Shown: one piece after another, positions 22,811 to 31,053 of the stretch | Layout of the letters: every line of letters starts with the position of its first letter | Numbering within the stretch: the stretch's first letter is position 1 | Assembly (NCBI RefSeq): GCF_023155855.1 | Contig: NZ_JAKNUT010000001.1 | Span: 1 to 64,000, forward strand | DNA: 64,000 nt | Source: Microbacterium aoyamense | GTDB taxonomy: Bacteria > Actinomycetota > Actinomycetes > Actinomycetales > Microbacteriaceae | Direction: 5' to 3' | The notes under the pieces: generated by a model | Database searches by the model: none | What the model was told of the DNA's origin: nothing | What the model saw: only the letters and a program-made list of their open reading frames with translations | Program-made: the position numbers and the translations under genes

Positions 22811-24730
22811 GTGGCGCTGTTCGTCCCGAACCCTGACGCGGAGTCCGTCGAGGAGATCATCGAGCAGCTGTCCGTCGAGCTCGCCCGCATGTACCGCGAC
22901 GCTGAGGATGAGCTGATCCGCGAGATCGCGAAGCGCGCCGCCCGAGACATGCAGCTCGCATCGAAGCTGCCGACGGCGATCGCACCCGGCGGGCTGACGG
23001 TCGCCGAACGTCGCAGGCAGAACCGCATCCTCGCGGAACTCGCCGCACACCGCGCCGTCGCTGTCCGCGAGCTGCAGAGCCTCGCGGTCGCGACGCAGGA
23101 GCGTCTGCGCCTGTCGGGCATGGTGCAGCAGATCATCGAGCTCGCTGCCCGCGAGGGTGAAGCCGCGGCAGCCGCACAGCTCGGCTTCGCGTCTCGCGTG
23201 CCGGCGGCTGTTATTCCGCTGCCGTTCCTCGGCGGCGCTGCGGCGACGTCGGCGACGACACTCACCTCTGCAGGCTCGCAGGCGGTCGCCATGGTGGCTC
23301 TGTCGCTGCAGAACCGCCTCGATGTGCTGAACCAGCGGATCACCCGCTTCCCGCAGGACGCCTACCAGCGGATCATCGCCCTCCACTCGCCGAACACGCT
23401 CCTCGGCATCACGACGTCGCGCACGCAGCAGGCCGCCGCGGTGCAGCGGTTCCTCGCCGAGGGCATCCCCGCGTTCGTCGACCGCTCGGGCCGCCGCTGG
23501 ACGATCGGCGCGTATGCGGAGATGGCCGGCCGGACGTCGGTGAACCGTGCGTACAACGACGCGGGTGTGTGGCGCATGCAGCAGTCGGGCGTGAACCTCG
23601 TCACTGTCGTACGCGGCCTCGACTCGTGCAAGAAGTGCGCGGCCTGGGCCGGGAAGATCCTCTCGACCGATGGCACACCCGCCGGGCCGGTGACGCTCCC
23701 CCACGCGACGAACGACAGCAGCGTGACCGTGCAGGTCGCCGCAACGGTCGACGGCGCCAGGAACGCAGGCTGGGGACATCCGAACTGCCGGTGTCGTCTC
23801 GTGCCGTACCTGCCCGGGCTCACCGTCCCGCAGGATGACACGACATACGACCCTGAGGCGGAGAAGGAACGCGCTGAGCAGCGTCGCCTCGAGCGGGAGA
23901 TCCGCGCGGCGAAGCGCCTCGAAGCGACCGCACTCAACGACACCGACCGGGCACGCGCCGCCGCTGGTGTGCGCGAAGCGCAGGCGCAGATGCGGGAGTT
24001 CGTCCGCGACACCGGACGGCAGCGTCGCTCCTACCGCGAGCAGCTGCACTTCTCCGACGGCCGCGGCGGACCCATCCGCGCCACCCCAGCCCCGAAGCCG
24101 CCGGCACCGCGCACGAGCGTCGACATTCGCATCAAGAAGAACACCGACCTCGGCGCTGCTGTGTATGGTGCCCGCGCATCGATCGCCCGCGTCCACACGA
24201 TCCCGACGGGCCTCCGGCATCTGCCCGTCGAGACGGCGCGACTCGCGCCCGGTGTGAACGGCGTCTATCGCGGTGGCGCATCACGCCTGCAGATGAGCAT
24301 GAACGGCCCATCGCCGCGGCTGACGTTCGCGCACGAGATCGGCCACTACCTCGACCATCAGCTGCTGGGCACCACGACCCGCAACTTCGAGTCGCGGCTC
24401 ATGACGGAGAACGTCACGCGCGATTGGCTCGCGAAGGTCACCGAGACCGCCTCGTATCGGGCGCTTGCGGCACTGAAGGCCGACCCGTTGACGCCGGCCG
24501 ACATCGTCAAGCACATCGACTACCTGATGAGTCCCGTCGAGCTATGGGGCCGCTCGTACGCGCAGTACATCGCGACCCGCTCCGCCGACAAGGTGATGCT
24601 CGCGGAGCTCGCCGCGTTCCGCGCGAGCGAGTCGCCCTGGATCGTGTCGCGACAGTGGAGTACAACGGACTTCGAACCTGTCGCATCCGCGATCGACGAG
24701 ATCTTCCGAGGGAAGGGGCTGCTGAAGTGA
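22811..24730 (+). CDS. MuF-like minor capsid protein fused to zinc-metallopeptidase domain
   Basis: The first ~335 of 639 residues match a MuF or SPP1 gp7-like head morphogenesis protein, ending in the diagnostic GHPNCRCRLVPYLPG (near residue 322-336) preceded by DSCKKCAAWAGK. A charged coiled linker (about 345-415) and a proline-rich spacer follow. The C-terminal ~200 residues form a separate domain with LTFAHEIGHYLDHQLLG (H508, E509, H512), a zincin HExxH active site, and SPVELWGRSYAQY near 575-587 as a likely third-ligand region. MuF proteins fused to toxin or enzyme domains are known in temperate phages. A protease carried into the cell with the DNA, or delivered as a toxin, is an inference. 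The gene is intact. Confidence 0.85.
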   Translation: MALFVPNPDAESVEEIIEQLSVELARMYRDAEDELIREIAKRAARDMQLASKLPTAIAPGGLTVAERRRQNRILAELAAHRAVAVRELQSLAVATQERLRLSGMVQQIIELAAREGEAAAAAQLGFASRVPAAVIPLPFLGGAAATSATTLTSAGSQAVAMVALSLQNRLDVLNQRITRFPQDAYQRIIALHSPNTLLGITTSRTQQAAAVQRFLAEGIPAFVDRSGRRWTIGAYAEMAGRTSVNRAYNDAGVWRMQQSGVNLVTVVRGLDSCKKCAAWAGKILSTDGTPAGPVTLPHATNDSSVTVQVAATVDGARNAGWGHPNCRCRLVPYLPGLTVPQDDTTYDPEAEKERAEQRRLEREIRAAKRLEATALNDTDRARAAAGVREAQAQMREFVRDTGRQRRSYREQLHFSDGRGGPIRATPAPKPPAPRTSVDIRIKKNTDLGAAVYGARASIARVHTIPTGLRHLPVETARLAPGVNGVYRGGASRLQMSMNGPSPRLTFAHEIGHYLDHQLLGTTTRNFESRLMTENVTRDWLAKVTETASYRALAALKADPLTPADIVKHIDYLMSPVELWGRSYAQYIATRSADKVMLAELAAFRASESPWIVSRQWSTTDFEPVASAIDEIFRGKGLLK

Positions 24731-24879
24731 TCACGCCGCTGTCCCTCGACGACGTCGAGACTGCCACCGATGCCGAGATCATCGCCGCCTTCATCCAGGA
24801 CGGCGAGACCGAGGACAGCGCCCGCGCGCACCTCGCGGTGATCCGCGGCCAGCTTCCAGCCGACACGACCGTCGACTGA
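24727..24879 (+). CDS. 50-residue acidic protein coupled to MuF gene
   Basis: A GTG at 24727 overlaps the MuF stop (GTGA). The acidic peptide (ETATDAEIIAAFIQDGETED) ends just before a hairpin. Position after a MuF-zincin fusion raises the possibility of an immunity or chaperone function, but it is very short and nothing else supports that. Confidence 0.6.
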   Translation: MITPLSLDDVETATDAEIIAAFIQDGETEDSARAHLAVIRGQLPADTTVD

Positions 24880-25222
24880 TCCTCCCGCCCCGCGCTCCGC
24901 GGGGTCCACCTATGTCCGGGCGTCAACGCGGCTTCTGATCCACGGTTCACGGGGCCGTGGATGTGCTCCCCGCGAAGGCTGTCGATGACGTCCCCAGCGT
25001 CATGAGCGCGTGCACCTTTCCACGCGAGACACGACCTGCGCCCGGCCGCGACGCCACGTCACTCAACCGTGCCGCCTGGTAGCGCCGCCTCGAAGCGGTG
25101 AGTCAGACCGTCGCCCTCAATCCCCGTGTGCCGTCGACCCTGCGCGTCGGCACACGGCCCTCCGTCCTCACCGCAGGGGTGAGGCGCACCGATCCCGGCA
25201 GGCCCGGGGGAAGAAGCAGACC
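24880..25222 (+). other. structured intergenic region in late operon
   Basis: No coding frame is convincing in these 343 bases. At least five hairpins follow one another: 24888-24904 (7 bp), 24938-24962 (8 bp), 24985-25003 (6 bp), 25125-25156 (9 bp) and 25166-25184 (7 bp). The region separates the MuF module from scaffold and capsid genes. It could be a processed untranslated RNA, a terminator with a new late promoter, or a small RNA gene. Confidence 0.55.
24888..24904 (+). terminator. hairpin after MuF module
   Basis: CCCCGCG and CGCGGGG form a 7-bp stem around CTC, eight bases after the stop at 24879. Confidence 0.5.
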
Positions 25223-26047
25223 ATGACCACCATCCAGCACACCGCGTTCGCGCGCCGCAACTGCGACGGCCTTGCGCTCACCCGACCGACCCGCTTCGAC
25301 GTGGCCGGCATCCGATTCTTCGACGGTGAGAACGGCGCAGCGGGCGCCGGAGACGCCGCCGCACAAGCAGCGGCCGCGCAAGCAGCTGCAGCCGCGGCGA
25401 ACGCCAACGCGAACAAGGACGGCGCGGCGAAGCCCCCGTGGGGTGACGACCCGACGAAGTTCGACCCCGACAAGGCGTGGAACCTGATCCAGAACGTCAA
25501 GGGCGACTTGGCGCAGGAGAAGGCGAAGCGCGACACGGCGATCGCCGACGCTGTCGCCGCGGCCGAGAAGAACATCCTCGGCAACATCGCGAAGGCGCTC
25601 GGCGGCGGCGAGCAGGTCGAGACCGACCCGGCGAAGCTGCAGGCGAGCGTCGCAGACCTCACATCGAAGGTCGGTGAGAAGGACACTGCTCTCACCGCAG
25701 CCGCCGCGCAGGTGAAGGCCGGTCAGGTCGCACTGCAGGTCGCGATCCTCGGCGCGCCGCTCGGCGCGAACATCCCACTTCTGCTCACCAACGAGCAGTT
25801 CAAGACCGCGATCGCGTCGGTAGAACCGACCGATCAGGCCGCCATCACGGCGGAGATCACCAAGGCGCTCCAGGCGAACGCCGCCCTCAAACAGCCCCCC
25901 GCCCGGTCAGGTGCCGGCGATCACACGGGCCCGACGGTGGAAACCCTCGAATCTCAGCTGAAGGCAGCCGAGGAAGCGAAGGACTTCTCCGCGACCATCC
26001 GCCTCAAGCGCGCCATCGCAGCGGCGAGACGCGCGCAAGGGGCATAG
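25223..26047 (+). CDS. putative scaffolding protein
   Basis: The 274-residue protein directly precedes the major capsid gene. It has an alanine-glutamine-rich N-terminal part, long helical stretches (EKAKRDTAIADAVAAAEKNI) and a basic C terminus, as scaffolds do. It would shape the prohead and then leave or be cleaved. ATG 25223 follows GGGGGAAG. The assignment rests on composition and position. Confidence 0.75.
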   Translation: MTTIQHTAFARRNCDGLALTRPTRFDVAGIRFFDGENGAAGAGDAAAQAAAAQAAAAAANANANKDGAAKPPWGDDPTKFDPDKAWNLIQNVKGDLAQEKAKRDTAIADAVAAAEKNILGNIAKALGGGEQVETDPAKLQASVADLTSKVGEKDTALTAAAAQVKAGQVALQVAILGAPLGANIPLLLTNEQFKTAIASVEPTDQAAITAEITKALQANAALKQPPARSGAGDHTGPTVETLESQLKAAEEAKDFSATIRLKRAIAAARRAQGA

Positions 26048-26083
26048 CCCGCCGCACCCGCGGCACAACCCAAGGAGGCCAGC

Positions 26084-27283
26084 ATGGCTGGAATCACCGG
26101 GCAGGGGACCACCTACAACCTGCCCAACTTCGTCGGCGAGCTCTTCCAGGTGAGCCCGTCGGAGACGCCCATCCTCTCGACCATCGGTGGCCTCACCGGC
26201 GGCGAAGAGGTCAAGTCGGTCGAGTTCGAGTGGCAGGAGGAGGACCTCCGCAACTCGCAGGAGAACCGCTCCCGCCTCGAGGGCGCGAACGCCCAGACGT
26301 CGGACCACCGCGTCCGCCGCAACGTGAAGAACGTCGTCGAGATCCACCAGGAGACCGTCGAAGTGTCGTACACGAAGCAGGCGGCCACCGGCCAGACCTC
26401 GGGCGTGAACAACGACCAGACCAACCCGGTCACCAACGAGATGGACCACCAGCTCGAGCTCGCGCTCAAGGCGAAGGCCGTCGACATCGAGCTGTCGTTC
26501 CTCCTCGGGCGCAAGAACGTGCCCGTCGACAACACGACCGAGCGGCGCACCGGTGGCCTGATCGAGGCGATCTCCACCAACGTCATCGATCTCGGCACGG
26601 CGTACGCGTCGCTGTCGGCATCGACCGACACGGTCACGCACACGTCCACCCCGCTCGCGGACAACGACGCGATCCGCTTCACCTCGGTGGGCGCCTCGAC
26701 GACCGTCCGCCTCGACCGGGTGTACTACGTCGTGCAGAAGTCGACGAACGCCTTCAAGGTCTCGGCCACGAAGGGCGGCGCGGCGATCACGATCGGCACC
26801 GCGACGGTCTCGGTGTCGAAGCTCATGGGTGGCGCCGCATCGGGTCCTGTGAAGGACACGTACGACGCGCTGTTCGAGAAGGTGTTCCAGTCCGGCGGAC
26901 TGGGCAACGACACCGCCTCGATCGTCGTCGGCCCGCGCCAGAAGCGCAGCCTCTCCACTGCCTACGCGAAGGCGTTCGGTCAGTACCAGGAGCAGTCGCG
27001 CGAGGTCGGCGGCGTCAACCTCACGACGATCATGTCCGACTTCGGCGTGTTCAACGTGATCCTCAACCGGTGGATGCCGGCGGACGCGTTCATGGTCTCG
27101 ACGCTGTCGCAGCTCAAGCCGAAGTTCCTCCGCGGCGAGAACGGCCACTTCTTCACCGAGCCTCTGGCGAAGATCGGCGCGTCGCACCGCGAGCAGCTCT
27201 ACGGCGAGGTCGGCCTCGAGTGGGGCAACGAGCGCGCACACGGAATCATCCGCGGCCTGGCTGTGGACCCCGTCTGGGCGTAA
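26084..27283 (+). CDS. major capsid protein (DUF5309 / SU10-like)
   Basis: The 399-residue protein follows AAGGAGG. Its start (TTYNLPNFVGELFQVSPSETP, ILSTIGG) and the segments EVSYTKQAATGQTSGV and GRKNVPVD fit the HK97-fold DUF5309 major capsid family. A central strand-rich segment (about residues 180-250) looks like an inserted surface domain. It is expected to be the most abundant virion protein. It is followed by a strong hairpin that may reduce downstream expression. Confidence 0.9.
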   Translation: MAGITGQGTTYNLPNFVGELFQVSPSETPILSTIGGLTGGEEVKSVEFEWQEEDLRNSQENRSRLEGANAQTSDHRVRRNVKNVVEIHQETVEVSYTKQAATGQTSGVNNDQTNPVTNEMDHQLELALKAKAVDIELSFLLGRKNVPVDNTTERRTGGLIEAISTNVIDLGTAYASLSASTDTVTHTSTPLADNDAIRFTSVGASTTVRLDRVYYVVQKSTNAFKVSATKGGAAITIGTATVSVSKLMGGAASGPVKDTYDALFEKVFQSGGLGNDTASIVVGPRQKRSLSTAYAKAFGQYQEQSREVGGVNLTTIMSDFGVFNVILNRWMPADAFMVSTLSQLKPKFLRGENGHFFTEPLAKIGASHREQLYGEVGLEWGNERAHGIIRGLAVDPVWA

Positions 27284-27292
27284 GCCCTTCCC

Positions 27293-27325
27293 GGTGGGCC
27301 GGGGTCACACACGCCCCGGCCCACC
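27293..27325 (+). terminator. 12-bp hairpin after capsid gene
   Basis: The arms 27293-27304 and 27314-27325 pair perfectly around a nine-base loop, ten bases after the capsid stop. It probably attenuates read-through. Confidence 0.7.
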
Positions 27326-27365
27326 AACCCCGCAGTACCCACGCGACAACCTGCAGGAGGTCATC

Positions 27366-27713
27366 ATGTCGCTCACCATCAAGCACCCTGACGCCGACTT
27401 CACGGGCGAGCACTCCGGTCTCGTCTTCACGGACGGTGTCGCCGAGCTCGCCGCGCTCGAGGAGGAGGCTCGCGGGCCACTCCTGGACAACGGCTTCACC
27501 ATCGAGGGCGAGGACGACGAGATCGTCACCGTCGAGGTGGTCGAGGTCGAGGCACCCACCGACAAGTGGACTCACGAGCAGATCGACGAGTTCGCGGCGA
27601 AGTTCGAGATCGACCTCGGCGACGCCACCAAGAAGGACGCCAAGCTCGCCGCGATCGCGAAGGTGATCGAGGAGCGCACCGCCGCCGCGGAAGCGTCCGG
27701 CACCCTTCAGTAG
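27366..27713 (+). CDS. small head protein, paralogue A
   Basis: ATG 27366 follows AGGAGG and gives a 115-residue acidic protein. Its first ~47 residues align by eye with the next gene's (MSLTIKHPDADFTGEHSGLV against MLHIQHPRPELGRVEAFGLE; then GFTIEG against GFTVET). A C-terminal lysine-rich helical part resembles a HeH/SAP-like module. Decoration or completion protein is likely; not proven. Confidence 0.7.
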   Translation: MSLTIKHPDADFTGEHSGLVFTDGVAELAALEEEARGPLLDNGFTIEGEDDEIVTVEVVEVEAPTDKWTHEQIDEFAAKFEIDLGDATKKDAKLAAIAKVIEERTAAAEASGTLQ

Positions 27714-27720
27714 CTCGCAG

Positions 27721-27758
27721 GCTGTGGCGCGGCGTGATCCGCTCCGCCGCGCCACAGC
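27721..27758 (+). terminator. 14-bp hairpin between paralogous head genes
   Basis: A perfect 14-bp stem (27721-27734 with 27745-27758) encloses ten bases, beginning eight bases after the previous stop. The next ribosome binding site (GAGGGAG) lies just downstream. Confidence 0.7.
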
Positions 27759-27777
27759 ACCACACGAGGGAGACATC

Positions 27778-28110
27778 ATGCTGCACATCCAGCACCCGCG
27801 GCCAGAGCTCGGCCGCGTCGAGGCGTTTGGCCTCGAGTTCATCGACGGCACCGCGCGCGTCGAGGAGCTGCACCCCGAACGTGAGCTCGCGCTCCGTCAG
27901 CACGGCTTCACGGTCGAGACGTTCATCGATCTGACCACGCTGTCGAAGAAGGACCTTCTCGACATCGCCGAGACCGAGGGCATCGCTGTCCCGTCGAAGG
28001 CGACCAAGGAAGAGATCGTCGACATCCTCGCCGCCCGTCCCGCGCAGCCGATCCCCGGCAGCGTCGACAACGGCGACGGCAGCTTCACCGCACCGGGCCG
28101 CCAGGACTGA
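27778..28110 (+). CDS. small head protein, paralogue B (HeH/SAP-like)
   Basis: The 110-residue protein resembles the preceding gene product in its N-terminal half and has LSKKDLLDIAETEGIAVPSK then ATKEEIVDILAAR, a HeH/SAP/LEM-like helix-extended-helix found in phage head-fibre and Rho-like proteins. The pair probably arose by duplication. It may be a head fibre or completion protein. Confidence 0.7.
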   Translation: MLHIQHPRPELGRVEAFGLEFIDGTARVEELHPERELALRQHGFTVETFIDLTTLSKKDLLDIAETEGIAVPSKATKEEIVDILAARPAQPIPGSVDNGDGSFTAPGRQD

Positions 28111-28111
28111 C

Positions 28112-28528
28112 ATGACGATCCGCGTATACGCGACCCCCGACGACTACAACGAGGTCGCCGAGGAGCCCGTCGAAGACACGACGCTGATCGCGAAGCGTCT
28201 TCGGTCGGCGTCGGTCGAGGTGGAGAAGCTCACCCGCCGCGCGTCGTACACGACCGACGAAGACGGCTTCCCCACCGACGAGACGATCTCGGACGCCTTC
28301 ACCGAGGCGACGTGCGCGATCGTCGAGCACTGGCAGGACACCGACGACCCGCGCGGCGTGGATGCCGCGTCGGGCGCCGTGTCGATCCTGTCCGTGTCGC
28401 TCGGCACGACCTCGTCGGGCAAGAGCGGGCTCACCGAGCGGGACAAGCTCGCGCAGCGCATCGGCGACAAGGCGATCGACATCCTCACGAACGCCGGCCT
28501 CATTGGCTCAGCGGTCGCTCACTCGTAG
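28112..28528 (+). CDS. head-tail connector protein (adaptor)
   Basis: The 138-residue protein starts one base after the previous stop. The helical pattern and gene order (capsid, decoration, adaptor, stopper, tail terminator) match HK97 gp6 or SPP1 gp15-type connectors. It would bind below the portal. Family assignment is from order and length rather than a strong motif. Confidence 0.65.
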   Translation: MTIRVYATPDDYNEVAEEPVEDTTLIAKRLRSASVEVEKLTRRASYTTDEDGFPTDETISDAFTEATCAIVEHWQDTDDPRGVDAASGAVSILSVSLGTTSSGKSGLTERDKLAQRIGDKAIDILTNAGLIGSAVAHS

Positions 28529-28537
28529 GAGGACCGG

Positions 28538-28885
28538 ATGCCGCGTCTACGCAGAAAGCACCTGCCGCACCGGGTCACCGTCACCCCGTTCCTTGGTGAC
28601 GGCGCGGAGGGCGACCTGTGGGGCGCGCCGATCCCGGACGTGCCAGCGTACGCCGAGCAGAAAAGCCGCCTGAAGGTCGACCGGCGCTCCACCTCCGCAA
28701 CATCCGGGCAGGAGATCACCTCGTCGACCACGGTCGTATTGCTCCCGGAGCATGACCTGCGGCCGCGGACCAAGGTGACCGTGTGGAAGGGCACCCCGCG
28801 GGAGCGCACATCCGAGGTGATCGATTCCGCTCTCGGCATGTACAACCACCGCACCCCGAATCACGTCGAGCTGTACCTCGAGTAG
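28538..28885 (+). CDS. head closure (stopper) protein
   Basis: A 115-residue, strand-rich protein (HRVTVTPFLGDGAEGDLWG, TSSTTVVLLPEHDLRPRTKV) follows the adaptor after TAGGAGGACCGG. Length, fold pattern and order fit SPP1 gp16-like stoppers. Confidence 0.65.
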   Translation: MPRLRRKHLPHRVTVTPFLGDGAEGDLWGAPIPDVPAYAEQKSRLKVDRRSTSATSGQEITSSTTVVLLPEHDLRPRTKVTVWKGTPRERTSEVIDSALGMYNHRTPNHVELYLE

Positions 28886-28894
28886 GAGGCCGCT

Positions 28895-29260
28895 GTGGGT
28901 GTTCGGATCAACGTCACGCTGCAGGGCGGATTCGCGGCGCTCGGCGACCAGCTCGCGGAGCGTGTCATGCGCGGCGAGGATCTCGCGGCGCAGCGACTCC
29001 TGACGCTCGCCGTCGACCGATCCCCCTGGGATATCGGCACACTCGCCGGCGCGCACTCCGTGGAACCAGCGAGCGACCCCGACGAGGGCGCTGCGCTCGT
29101 CGTCGACACGCCCTACGCGGCCCGCCTCCACGAGCACCCCGAGTACAACTTCTCCACCGACGAGAACCCGAACGCGCAGGGCAAGTGGGTGGAGAACGCT
29201 GCCATGGAGAATAAGACCGAACTCGGGCAGATCATCGCGAAGACGGCGCTCGATGGCTGA
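28895..29260 (+). CDS. neck / tail-completion protein (HK97 gp10-like)
   Basis: GTG 28895 follows TAGGAGG. The 121-residue product contains LAVDRSPWDIGTLAGAH and VVDTPYAARLHEHPEYNFS, typical of HK97 gp10-like or minor-capsid-type proteins at the head-tail joint. Confidence 0.7.
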   Translation: MGVRINVTLQGGFAALGDQLAERVMRGEDLAAQRLLTLAVDRSPWDIGTLAGAHSVEPASDPDEGAALVVDTPYAARLHEHPEYNFSTDENPNAQGKWVENAAMENKTELGQIIAKTALDG

Positions 29261-29663
29261 CGCACCCGAGATCATCCTGAACCGCGCGATCGCGCAGCTG
29301 CTGCACACCGCCAATCTCGCCGTCTACCAGCCGACGGGGTCGATCCCCGCGAAGGGCATCCGCCTCGACGGCATCATGCCGACCATCGACGAGTTCACGC
29401 TCCTCACCGCGCTCCGGCCAATCCCCGACGGCCGCGCCGACATGGTCTACCGCACGCAGATCTACACGCGCCGCCAAGGCTCACCGAACGTCGCCCGCCA
29501 GTGGGCCGCCGACCTCCGCGCGGTCCTCGATCAGACCGAGTACACGCCGAACGTGCTCGGCATCTCGTGGGCGTGGGAGTTCTCCGCACTCGACTTCGAC
29601 CCCGACACGCAGGGCCGCTCAGCGGTCGCAGCGACCTACCACTTCCGCGGCCGCCGGCCGTAG
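29253..29663 (+). CDS. tail terminator protein
   Basis: The 136-residue protein overlaps the previous gene by eight bases. Its pattern (ALRPIPDGRADMVYRTQIYT, VARQWAADLRAVLD) fits minor-capsid or tail-terminator proteins that end tail-tube growth. The next gene is the major tail protein. Confidence 0.65.
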   Translation: MADAPEIILNRAIAQLLHTANLAVYQPTGSIPAKGIRLDGIMPTIDEFTLLTALRPIPDGRADMVYRTQIYTRRQGSPNVARQWAADLRAVLDQTEYTPNVLGISWAWEFSALDFDPDTQGRSAVAATYHFRGRRP

Positions 29664-29707
29664 GAACCGCGCCGGAAGCGCCGGCATCCAACCAGAGGAG
29701 GACGGCC

Positions 29708-30460
29708 ATGGCCGACACCACCATCTACGACACCATGGCGCCCTCGGTGGGTTCCGTGGCGCTCGCCCACCAGCGACTCATCCGACTCAAGGTGTCGGGC
29801 GTGTTCACGAACATCACGGGCGACGTGAACAACCTCGCCCTCAACCCGACGAAGATCACCGTCGCACGCGAGGTGTACGGCCAGAAGGGCCGCACCAGCG
29901 AGGACGTGATCGGCTACAACTACGCGCCGACGTTCGACGTCGAGGTCGTCCGCGATCCCGTCACGAAGCAGATCGTCGCAGCGCAGGCGTGGTTCAAGGA
30001 TCTCGTCAACGCGGCGTTCTCCGAGGGCGAGGCGAACAAGCGCGAGTTCCAGCTGTTCACGGACGCGCTCGACGACACCATGCCGGTGCTGCAGGGCAAG
30101 TTCTCTGTCGCGTACTCGGAGGCGAACACCGGCTTCGCCGACAAGGGCGTCGTTCGGTTCACGCTCGCGAGCGATGGTGTCGTGCCGAAGATCACCTCGC
30201 CGCTCGCCGGCAGCCTGGTGCCGATCATCGAGTCGGCGTCGCCGTCGGGCCTCACGGTCGGCGACCTCATCCTCATCCGCGGCTACAAGTTCACGGGCGT
30301 CACGGCGATCACGATCGACTCGCAGAACGTGACGAAGATCCGCATCGAGGACGACAACACCCTCGTCGCGCTCATCCCCGCGTCCGTGTCGGGCGCCGCG
30401 GCGATCATCGTCACGAACGCGGCCGGCGCCTCGGCGTCGTTCCCCTATACAGCCGCCTAA
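29708..30460 (+). CDS. major tail protein with IPT/TIG-like C-terminal domain
   Basis: The 250-residue protein follows AGAGGAGGACGGCC. The first ~165 residues carry the tube domain (KITVAREVYGQKGRTSEDVI). The last ~80 (SPSGLTVGDLILIRGYKFTG, ITNAAG-like turns) look like an immunoglobulin-like IPT/TIG domain, commonly displayed on siphovirus tails. It should polymerise into the tail tube. Confidence 0.8.
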   Translation: MADTTIYDTMAPSVGSVALAHQRLIRLKVSGVFTNITGDVNNLALNPTKITVAREVYGQKGRTSEDVIGYNYAPTFDVEVVRDPVTKQIVAAQAWFKDLVNAAFSEGEANKREFQLFTDALDDTMPVLQGKFSVAYSEANTGFADKGVVRFTLASDGVVPKITSPLAGSLVPIIESASPSGLTVGDLILIRGYKFTGVTAITIDSQNVTKIRIEDDNTLVALIPASVSGAAAIIVTNAAGASASFPYTAA

Positions 30461-30469
30461 GTCGGTGTC

Positions 30470-30503
30470 GGGGGTCTCTCGTACGCTCGCATGAGAGACC
30501 CCC
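30470..30503 (+). terminator. hairpin after major tail gene
   Basis: A perfect 11-bp stem (30470-30480 with 30493-30503) has a 12-base loop and starts ten bases after the stop. It separates the abundant tail-tube gene from the homing endonuclease. Confidence 0.7.
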
Positions 30504-30552
30504 GCACCTGCGTCAACAGGCCGGGGGCATGGCCGACTGGTTAGGAGTCGAC

Positions 30553-31053
30553 GTGACCGATCGTACCCACTCTGAGTCCTGGCTGCCCGTACGAGGGTTC
30601 GAGGGTCGCTACGAGGTCTCAGACCTCGGCCGAGTCCGTTCGCTTCTGACCGACAGAGTCCTCAAAGCCACGTTCAGCCGCTACGCGACGGTGAGCCTAC
30701 GACGCGACGGCCGCACTCTCACGTGCAACGTGCACACCCTCGTTGCACGCGCCTTCATCGGTGAATGCCCGCCCGGGCAACTCGTGCGCCACCGCGACGA
30801 CGACCGCCGCAACAACGCCGCGCGGAACCTCGTGCACGGCACTCAGAGCGACAACATGTTCGATGCTGTCGCCAACGGGGTGCATCCGACTGCCTCGCAG
30901 ACAATGTGCAAACGCGGTCATCCGTTCACCGACGAGAACACCTACCACGGCACCTACACCGCGACAGACGGTGCAAAGCGGCCGCGTCGCCAGTGCCGCA
31001 CCTGCACCAACGCCCACCAGCGGGCGTACTCGATCCGAAAGGCCGCAGCGTGA
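30553..31053 (+). CDS. HNH homing endonuclease (NUMOD4)
   Basis: GTG 30553 follows TAGGAG by five bases and gives a 166-residue protein. It starts with a NUMOD4 motif (SWLPVRGFEGRYEVSDLGRV) and has an HNH core (CNVHTLVARAF, LVRHRDDDRRNNAARNLVHG) and a C-terminal zinc-like part (CKRGHPFTDENTY, CRTCTNAHQRAYS). Such free-standing homing nucleases cut related phage genomes that lack the insertion. ATG 30529 is an alternative start. It splits the normally adjacent major-tail and tail-chaperone genes. Confidence 0.85.
   Translation: MTDRTHSESWLPVRGFEGRYEVSDLGRVRSLLTDRVLKATFSRYATVSLRRDGRTLTCNVHTLVARAFIGECPPGQLVRHRDDDRRNNAARNLVHGTQSDNMFDAVANGVHPTASQTMCKRGHPFTDENTYHGTYTATDGAKRPRRQCRTCTNAHQRAYSIRKAAA

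Noticed and set aside
24880..25222. A CRISPR-like array.
   Set aside because: The stems differ from one another and there are no regularly spaced direct repeats.
25907..27241. A 444-codon minus-strand frame opposite the scaffold and capsid genes.
   Set aside because: It has no ribosome binding site or family resemblance and mirrors the capsid codons.
30515..30600. A tRNA-like look (GGGGGCATGGCCGACTGG and a GGTTCGA run).
   Set aside because: The arms do not pair as T and acceptor stems, and the sequence codes the start of the NUMOD4 domain.
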